5,656 nucleotides of DNA. It comes from Candidatus Rokuibacteriota bacterium (GTDB taxonomy: Bacteria; Methylomirabilota; Methylomirabilia; Rokubacteriales; CSP1-6). Position 1 is the stretch's first letter; every line of letters starts with the position of its first letter. The stretch is from NCBI GenBank assembly GCA_003220195.1, contig QHRT01000339.1, positions 1 through 5,656 of the forward strand, given 5' to 3'. A program made the translations under genes and the position numbers. Positions 1 through 3,429 of this stretch are shown piece by piece. A model generated the notes under the pieces. The model saw only the letters and a list, made by a program, of their open reading frames with translations. It ran no database searches and had not been told where the DNA came from.

Positions 1-310
1 CGAGAGCGTGTCGGACGTCCGGGAAGCACGCGAGCGAGAGATACGCGTTCATCAAGAGGTCAAGGTCGTCAGCCGATGCCGCGAGGCCGAGCCGACGCAC
101 GCTGTACGAGAGCGCCGACCTGGTCACGGTCCAGAAGTCCTCGTACGTTCCCATGAGCGCCCGGAGCCACGAGTACTCAAGCTGCTTCTGCCGCCAGAGG
201 ACCGACAGCGCCGCGGGATCAGCCGTGATGGCGCGGCCGGCGTCGATCACCGAGTGGACGTCGAAGAGCGTGCCGTAGGCGTCGAAGATGTAGCCGCGAA
301 TCGATTTCAT
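1..310 (-). CDS. (S)-2-haloacid dehalogenase type II, HAD superfamily (partial, 3' end outside window)
   Basis: The first 103 codons of a gene running off the left edge; no stop codon falls inside the window. The family (L-2-haloacid dehalogenase, soluble, HAD fold) hydrolyses short-chain 2-haloalkanoic acids to 2-hydroxy acids through an aspartyl-ester intermediate. Seen directly: the N-terminal HAD motif I, FDAYGTLFDVHSV, with D10 as the expected nucleophile and T14 in motif; then LWRQKQLEYSWLRALM (residues 38-53), which closely matches the cap-domain start of characterised enzymes such as L-DEX, where the Arg in WRQ contacts the substrate carboxylate (R40 here). An AYLSLACFPDV stretch at 89-99 also fits the family. 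Motifs II-IV (Ser/Thr, Lys, acidic residues) lie beyond the edge, so an intact active site cannot be confirmed. The ATG at 310-308 gives the family's usual N-terminus (MKxIRGYIFD). Upstream are a GC-rich hairpin and only a weak GGGG-type ribosome site. It follows the carboxypeptidase gene by about 99 bases on the same strand. Substrate specificity is not predictable from this part. Confidence 0.9.
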   Translation of the reverse strand, partial: MKSIRGYIFDAYGTLFDVHSVIDAGRAITADPAALSVLWRQKQLEYSWLRALMGTYEDFWTVTRSALSYSVRRLGLAASADDLDLLMNAYLSLACFPDVRHAL

Positions 311-323
311 CAGGGGCCCCGAG

Positions 324-341
324 GGGCGCGCGGACGCGCCC
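324..341 (-). other. Perfect GC hairpin just upstream of the dehalogenase start
   Basis: A 7-bp perfect inverted repeat, GGGCGCG (324-330) and CGCGCCC (335-341), encloses a four-base loop (TCCG on the transcribed strand). It ends 13 bases before the dehalogenase ATG. No T-run follows, so it is not a classical intrinsic terminator; it could instead affect translation initiation. This is a structural observation only, with no function shown. Confidence 0.4.
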
Positions 342-370
342 GTAATGGCCCCCGATACCCCCCAGCGTTC

Positions 371-399
371 GGCGGTCGCCGGGGAACCCGGCGCCCGCC
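371..399 (-). terminator. Strong GC-rich hairpin after the D,D-carboxypeptidase gene (possible terminator, no U-tract)
   Basis: An inverted repeat starting about 11 bases past the carboxypeptidase stop: outer arms GGCGG (371-375) and CCGCC (395-399), a single mismatch (376/394), inner arms CGCCGGG (377-383) and CCCGGCG (387-393), and a 3-base loop. Twelve of thirteen positions pair and all twelve pairs are G-C. Its position just after a stop suggests a terminator or a 3'-end stabiliser. It lacks the T-tract of a canonical Rho-independent terminator, so the call is tentative. Confidence 0.4.
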
Positions 400-409
400 T
401 CTACCGGGA

Positions 410-1327
410 TCAGCGCGCCGCGACGACCCGTCGCGTCTTGACCGCACGCTTCGGGATCAACCGCGGGCGCGGCTCCGGCGCCGGAGACTCCAGTCCGGTC
501 TCGACGAAGCCGTATCGCAGAAGCTTCTTTGCGTCGGAGAACGAGAGCGCGCGGGATCGCGCGCCGAGCACGATCATCAGGAATTGCTGGCCACTCCGCC
601 ACGCCGAGACGGCCAGGTTGTAGCCGGCTTCTCTCGTGAAGCCGGTCTTGAGCGCCTGCACGCCGCCCGGATCGTTGAAGAGCGAGATGTGCCGCGCGTA
701 CAGGCGGCCGTTGTGGAGGAACGTCTGGCCGCCCAGGATAGTTCGGGACTCCGGATAGTCGGTGACGAGTCGTCCGATCAACCGCGCCAGGTCGCGCGCA
801 CAGCTGCGCTGGTGCGGGTCGGGCAGCCCGTGAGGATTCGCGAAGCGGGTGCTGGCGAGGCCGAGCTCCTGGGCCTTGGCGTTCATCCGCGCCACGAAGT
901 CGGCCTCGGTGCCGCCCAGCCGCTCTCCGAGCGCCGTGGCGGCGTCGTTGGCGGAGGCGATCGCCACACCCTCCATGAGCACGTGGAACGGCACCTGCTG
1001 CCCGGCGCGGAGCCCCATCCGGTATCGCGGAGTCATCGCCGCGGCGTGGCTGATGATCACCGGCTCGTCGAGCGTGACCAGGCCCGCCTCCAGATCCTCG
1101 AAGGCGAGGTAGAGCGTCATCAGCTTCACCAGGCTCGCCGGCGCGTGGTCGAGCTCGGCGTTCTTGGCGTAGATGACCTTGCCCTCGGGGTCGAGCAGCA
1201 GTACCGACTCCGCGCTCAGCGGCAGGGACCGATTGTTCTGTACTGCCGATGCCGAGAACGGGAGCGAGAGGCCGACGACAAAGAAACTGAATGCAATCAG
1301 GACGCGCGCGCGAAGCACCATGAGCAT
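410..1327 (-). CDS. Secreted serine-type D-alanyl-D-alanine carboxypeptidase (peptidase S11, PBP5-like)
   Basis: A 305-residue penicillin-binding enzyme that would trim the terminal D-Ala from peptidoglycan stem peptides in the periplasm. All three catalytic motifs are present and well spaced: SxxK as S65-L-V-K68 in PASLVKLMTLYLAFE, SxN as S125-A-N127 in ASANDAATAL, and K227-T-G229 in ALKTGFTREAGYN. Residues 1-28 form a clear signal peptide (short basic start, hydrophobic IAFSFFVVGLSLPF, cleavage likely after SASA). PBP5 itself is about 400 residues with a C-terminal beta domain and an amphipathic anchor helix. Here the protein ends about 75 residues after KTG in a proline- and arginine/lysine-rich tail, so those parts are absent and the enzyme may be soluble or loosely held. 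PBP7-type endopeptidases have a similar length, but the SAND motif and surrounding sequence look more like carboxypeptidases. The start at 1327 is chosen for maximal length; ATG at 1321 (MVLRAR) is equally possible. A GAGG lies 13 bases before 1327. A candidate promoter sits just upstream. The dehalogenase follows after a hairpin. Confidence 0.92.
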   Translation of the reverse strand: MLMVLRARVLIAFSFFVVGLSLPFSASAVQNNRSLPLSAESVLLLDPEGKVIYAKNAELDHAPASLVKLMTLYLAFEDLEAGLVTLDEPVIISHAAAMTPRYRMGLRAGQQVPFHVLMEGVAIASANDAATALGERLGGTEADFVARMNAKAQELGLASTRFANPHGLPDPHQRSCARDLARLIGRLVTDYPESRTILGGQTFLHNGRLYARHISLFNDPGGVQALKTGFTREAGYNLAVSAWRSGQQFLMIVLGARSRALSFSDAKKLLRYGFVETGLESPAPEPRPRLIPKRAVKTRRVVAAR

Positions 1328-1354
1328 TCTAGTCGGGCAGCCTCGCGCTGAGCA

Positions 1355-1382
1355 ATTTTAAAGTGCGGACTTGCGGGTTCAA
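1355..1382 (-). promoter_or_regulatory. Candidate sigma70-type promoter for the D,D-carboxypeptidase gene
   Basis: On the minus strand, TTGAAC (1382-1377; 4 of 6 to the TTGACA consensus) and TAAAAT (1360-1355; 5 of 6 to TATAAT) are separated by 16 bases. The -10 lies in a TTTAAAATT patch that stands out in a GC-rich window, and it would place transcription start roughly 20 bases before the carboxypeptidase ATG. The -35 overlaps the HU stop codon. This rests on sequence resemblance only; the sigma-factor preference of the host is unknown. Confidence 0.45.
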
Positions 1383-1648
1383 CGAACGGCGCGCTTGAAC
1401 TCCCGGGACGGCTTGAACCTGGGCATCCGCCCCGCGATCGTCACGGCCTTCCCCGTGCGTGGATTGCTGATTTTCCGCGGCTTTCGGCGGGCGACCCCGA
1501 AGGTTCCGAAGCCGACCAGAGTGACGGTATCGCCGCGCTTCAGCGATCGGGTGATGCCGCAGAGCATGTCACGCAGCGCGCGGCCCGTCGCCGCGCGTGA
1601 CCACCCGGCGGCGTCCGCCATCCTCAGCACGAGGTCGGATCGCGTCAT
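1379..1648 (-). CDS. hup: HU-family nucleoid DNA-binding protein
   Basis: An 89-residue histone-like protein that would bind and bend DNA as a dimer in the nucleoid. The sequence follows the family end to end: MTRSDLVLRMA start, helix-turn-helix-like dimerisation region with TGRALRDML, the conserved VGFGTFGV turn (F47 and F50), and the DNA-binding arm with ISNPRTGK, whose P63 corresponds to the intercalating proline. It closes with MPRFKPSREFKRAV. Length is the family norm (about 90). Compared with IHF subunits, the MPRFKPS segment is more HU-like, but assignment between HU and IHF is not absolute. I chose ATG at 1648 because MTRSDLV matches usual HU starts. A GTG one codon upstream (1651) would add one residue. 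The ATG shares its A with the TGA stop of the preceding gene (TGATG), which points to translational coupling with the zinc-ribbon/PCP_red gene. No strong separate ribosome site is visible. Confidence 0.95.
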   Translation of the reverse strand: MTRSDLVLRMADAAGWSRAATGRALRDMLCGITRSLKRGDTVTLVGFGTFGVARRKPRKISNPRTGKAVTIAGRMPRFKPSREFKRAVR

Positions 1649-2169
1649 CACATGCCCATGACGCCGCGAGCCTCGTCCATCACGGCCTCGGTGATCGTCG
1701 TGTACCCCTTGCCCTCGGCGTAACGCTCGATCGCGCGCCGGGCCATCGGGCGGATGAATGACGGGATGCGGTCGGCGCGCGCTTCGGCTTCGCGGTCCCA
1801 GACGATGCTCGCGGCCGGCGCCGGCGCCCGGTCGTCGGCGAGCGCAGCCGCGAACGGACAGCCCGAAACGGGGGCGTCATCCGGCGCGCCGGAGCTGTTG
1901 CCGCCCGCGTCCACGGTTCCGGTGAACGCGTCGACTCGCTGATCCGCCATGGCCGATCGCAGATGCTCGAACGGCGTCGCCGGCGCTGTCCGCCCGCCGA
2001 CCTTCACGCCGAGGCTCTTCACCAGCTGGGTCTCGAACGGGTTCGTGAGCATGGCGACGCGGAACCCGCACTCGGGACACCGGAACGTGACCGACAGCGA
2101 GCCTTCGTCGGGACCCTGGGTGGCGACGAGCTTCATCGGCTCGTCGCAGTCGAGGCAGAGGAATTTCAT
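1648..2169 (-). CDS. Zinc-ribbon protein with C-terminal PCP_red (protochlorophyllide reductase C-terminal-like) domain
   Basis: A 173-residue soluble protein. Residues 1-40 form a zinc ribbon with two CxxC knuckles, C5-x2-C8 and C31-x2-C34 (MKFLCLDC and FRCPECGFRVAML), likely binding one structural Zn. Residues ~55-120 are low-complexity and Ala/Asp/Gly-rich, with a lone C104. Residues 124-173 (W124-DREAEARADRIPSFIRPM, then RRAIERYAEGKG, ITEAVMDEARGVMGM) match the PCP_red domain: W..EA...L.rIP.FvR...rr..E.yA...G...It..Vm.eA. That domain is best known as the C-terminus of BchB/ChlB, a subunit of dark-operative protochlorophyllide reductase. The catalytic part of BchB is absent and no other pigment gene is in view, so a chlorophyll role is not implied; related stand-alone copies occur in non-phototrophs as far as I recall. 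The actual function is unknown; a regulatory or redox-partner role is speculation. The ATG at 2169 overlaps the stop of the membrane-protein gene (ATGA), and its stop overlaps the HU start (TGATG), so the three are probably expressed together. Confidence 0.82.
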   Translation of the reverse strand: MKFLCLDCDEPMKLVATQGPDEGSLSVTFRCPECGFRVAMLTNPFETQLVKSLGVKVGGRTAPATPFEHLRSAMADQRVDAFTGTVDAGGNSSGAPDDAPVSGCPFAAALADDRAPAPAASIVWDREAEARADRIPSFIRPMARRAIERYAEGKGYTTITEAVMDEARGVMGM

Positions 2170-2498
2170 GGACGCGCCAGTGTATCACCGCCCCCGCGAG
2201 GGGCACCGCCCCGCGAGGGGCTCCCGCGTAACCGGGGCCACGCCCGGGCGGCGGCGGGGGTCTGCAGGAGGAGGATCGCTGCGATGGCGAACGCGGTGAC
2301 CGGCCAGGCGCAGCGGAAGAGCCCGCGCACGGCCGCGACGGTGAAGAAGATGTACGCGGCGAAGCGGGCGCGAGGATGCTGCATCCACAAGAGCGCGGCG
2401 ACGAGAGGAGCCACGACGCCGGAGATCCACCATCGTGCGACGAGCACGGCCACGATGGCGTAGATGAGCAGCGACAGGGTCAGAACCGGGCGGACCAT
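2166..2498 (-). CDS. Small hydrophobic membrane protein of unknown function
   Basis: A 110-residue protein I do not recognise. Hydrophobic stretches suggest three or four membrane segments: residues ~5-23 (VLTLSLLIYAIVAVLVARW), ~25-39 (ISGVVAPLVAALLWM), ~46-62 (FAAYIFFTVAAVRGLFR) and ~65-82 (WPVTAFAIAAILLLQTPA). Between the second and third lies a short basic loop, HPRAR. The tail from ~85 (WPRLRGSPSRGGAP...) is polar, Arg/Gly/Pro-rich, and encoded by a near-perfect tandem DNA repeat, so its exact C-terminus may be sensitive to sequencing or slippage. The ATG at 2498 is the first in frame that opens directly on the hydrophobic region; the frame stays open further upstream, but that part is Ser/Arg-rich and is the shadow of the neighbouring gene. 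Its TGA overlaps the ATG of the zinc-ribbon gene in an ATGA, a sign of translational coupling. The preceding gene ends 34 bases upstream. A clear Shine-Dalgarno is not visible. Confidence 0.65.
   Translation of the reverse strand: MVRPVLTLSLLIYAIVAVLVARWWISGVVAPLVAALLWMQHPRARFAAYIFFTVAAVRGLFRCAWPVTAFAIAAILLLQTPAAARAWPRLRGSPSRGGAPRGGGDTLARP
2186..2220. repeat. Imperfect GC-rich tandem duplication with self-complementary units
   Basis: Two adjacent copies, 18 bases (2186-2203) and 17 bases (2204-2220), are identical except that one run has five Cs and the other four. Each copy contains CCCC-GCGA-GGGG, able to form a 4-bp stem with a tetraloop. The repeat lies in the last codons of the membrane-protein gene, 17 bases before the zinc-ribbon ATG. 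Confidence 0.75.
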
Positions 2499-2532
2499 CT
2501 CAGGCGGGAAGCGACACCATCGTCGCCCGCGC

Positions 2533-2787
2533 TCACTTGTCGAGCCAGACATCCTGCATCCGGCCCCAGTTGTAGAGCGAGTGGTGCGCGACGAGGTTCC
2601 TGACGTACGGCCACTGGGTGAAGTACTCGATGCGCCAGCCGAGCATCGGTCGTGCGACATCCGCCTCGAGCTTCTTCTGGATCTCCCACACCAGTCGGCG
2701 GCGCTTCGCCTGGACCGCCGACGTGACGATCGAGCCGGCCGGCAAGACGATACCGAGACAGAGCGACGCTCTCGCACGTCGTCGCAT
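2533..2787 (-). CDS. Signal-peptide-like start fused to the C-terminal remnant of an SBP_bac_5 solute-binding protein
   Basis: An 84-residue frame with two distinct parts. Residues ~1-27 look like a Sec signal peptide: MRRRAR basic start, hydrophobic SLCLGIVLPAGSIVTSA, possible cleavage after VQA. Residues ~26-84 (QAKRRRLVWEIQKKLEADVARP, then MLGWRIEYFTQWPYVRNL and SLYNWGRMQDVWLDK) match the extreme C-terminus of family-5 ABC solute-binding proteins (peptide/nickel type), which are usually 500-600 residues. The ligand-binding body is entirely missing, so it cannot work as a normal binding protein. The simplest reading is a large internal in-frame deletion that left both ends, giving a decayed gene; a functional mini-protein is possible but unproven. 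An AGAGGA-type Shine-Dalgarno sits 8 bases before the ATG at 2787, better than most starts in this window, so translation is plausible. It lies 27 bases after the CBS gene. No permease or ATPase gene of an ABC system is in the window. Confidence 0.7.
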   Translation of the reverse strand: MRRRARASLCLGIVLPAGSIVTSAVQAKRRRLVWEIQKKLEADVARPMLGWRIEYFTQWPYVRNLVAHHSLYNWGRMQDVWLDK

Positions 2788-2795
2788 GAGGTCAT

Positions 2796-2801
2796 TCCTC
2801 T
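2796..2801 (-). promoter_or_regulatory. Shine-Dalgarno for the solute-binding-protein remnant
   Basis: AGAGGA on the minus strand ends 8 bases before the ATG at 2787. It supports this start and indicates that the short gene retains a working-looking initiation site despite loss of its body. Confidence 0.5.
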
Positions 2802-2814
2802 GGATGTGAGTGTG

Positions 2815-3291
2815 TCAGGAGGAAGCCTGCGGTGGCGGGGCGGCCTCAGGGGAAGAAGCCGACTCGTCTGCGAGGGCTCGGATGAGATCGCCGCGGGTGA
2901 CGATGCCCACCAGCTGGCCGTCACGAACAACCGGCAGTCGGCGGATGTTCCGGTTCGTCATGATGGCTGCCGCGGTGGCGATGCCGAACACCGAGCTTAT
3001 CGTGACCACCGGACGAGTCATGACCTCACCGACGGTCGTGCCGACCGCCTTCTCGTACTCCCGCGCGAGCTGCGCACCGTTCTCGAAGAATCGGTGCCAC
3101 CACGGTTGTGGGTCGCGCCGTCTCTGGCGAAGTATCAGATCGCCGTCGCTGATGAACCCCACGAGTTGCCCGTGCTCGACGACCGGCAGCCCGCTCACGC
3201 CATGCTGCACCATCAGCCGCGCGGCTCGCTGGATCGTCGTCTCGGGGCCGACCGTGACCACCTCGCGAGTCATCACCTCTTCGACGGTCAT
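2815..3291 (-). CDS. Tandem CBS-domain protein
   Basis: A 158-residue cytoplasmic protein built of two CBS modules, which typically pair to bind adenine nucleotides (AMP, ATP, SAM) or act as ion-strength sensors. CBS1 spans about 2-55, with VEEVMTREVVTVGPETTI, HGVSGLPVV (30-38) and GFISDGDLI (45-53). CBS2 spans about 88-140, with VGEVMTRPVVTI, NIRRLPVV (115-122) and GIVTRGDLI (129-137). Between them is a ~30-residue charged, aromatic linker (PQPWWHRFFENGAQLAREYEK). The tail is Ser/Ala/Pro-rich and probably disordered. Some relatives carry a C-terminal BON domain; this one does not. The ATG at 3291 is supported by GGAG five bases upstream and by the standard MTVEEVMTR opening. It lies downstream of mgtA on the same strand, about 24 bases after a possible mini-gene, so co-transcription is likely. 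A role as a Mg2+- or nucleotide-responsive partner of MgtA is inferred from neighbourhood and from the known CBS regulatory domain of the MgtE Mg2+ channel, not from direct evidence. Confidence 0.93.
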   Translation of the reverse strand: MTVEEVMTREVVTVGPETTIQRAARLMVQHGVSGLPVVEHGQLVGFISDGDLILRQRRRDPQPWWHRFFENGAQLAREYEKAVGTTVGEVMTRPVVTISSVFGIATAAAIMTNRNIRRLPVVRDGQLVGIVTRGDLIRALADESASSPEAAPPPQASS

Positions 3292-3293
3292 CC

Positions 3294-3299
3294 TGTCTC
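3294..3299 (-). promoter_or_regulatory. Shine-Dalgarno for the CBS-domain gene
   Basis: GGAGA on the minus strand lies five bases (counted from GGAG) before the ATG at 3291. It is among the clearest ribosome sites in the window and fixes this start. Confidence 0.55.
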
Positions 3300-3315
3300 C
3301 GTTCGTCGCATCATG

Positions 3316-3429
3316 CTACGCCGCCCGCGGCCGGTCGACGACGAGCACCTCGGCGTTCACGAGCTGATGGCGCACGCCCCTCGAGTCTTCCACGACGAGA
3401 CGACCGTCGCGACCGTGTCCCGTCCTCAC
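3316..3429 (-). CDS. Possible 37-residue small protein overlapping the mgtA stop
   Basis: A short frame starting with GTG at 3429, sharing GTGA with the mgtA stop (3428-3426), and ending in TAG at 3316, 24 bases before the CBS start. The product begins VRTGHGRDGRLVVEDSRG and ends VNAEVLVVDRPRAA; it is hydrophilic with valine-rich, beta-strand-like stretches and no membrane segment. I do not recognise it. In favour: the four-base overlap typical of coupled genes, third-position G/C in 31 of 37 codons, and a nearly full tiling of the mgtA-CBS gap. Against: extreme shortness, a GTG start, no strong Shine-Dalgarno, and the fact that any frame in GC-rich DNA tends to stay open. It could also be a remnant of a longer gene's C-terminus. 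Confidence 0.35.
   Translation of the reverse strand: MRTGHGRDGRLVVEDSRGVRHQLVNAEVLVVDRPRAA

Noticed and set aside
8..1351. A 447-codon plus-strand open frame
   Set aside because: It is antisense to the dehalogenase and the carboxypeptidase, both of which have clear family motifs. The product is Arg/Glu/His-rich without domains, as expected for a GC-rich shadow frame.
1648..2169. Reading the zinc-ribbon/PCP_red gene as evidence of phototrophy
   Set aside because: Only the small C-terminal domain is shared with BchB. The catalytic domain and other bch genes are absent from the window.
2166..2930. The full 254-codon frame upstream of the membrane protein
   Set aside because: Its first ~144 codons are Ser/Arg-rich and overlap the solute-binding remnant and CBS gene in another frame. 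Only the part from ATG 2498 has membrane-protein character.
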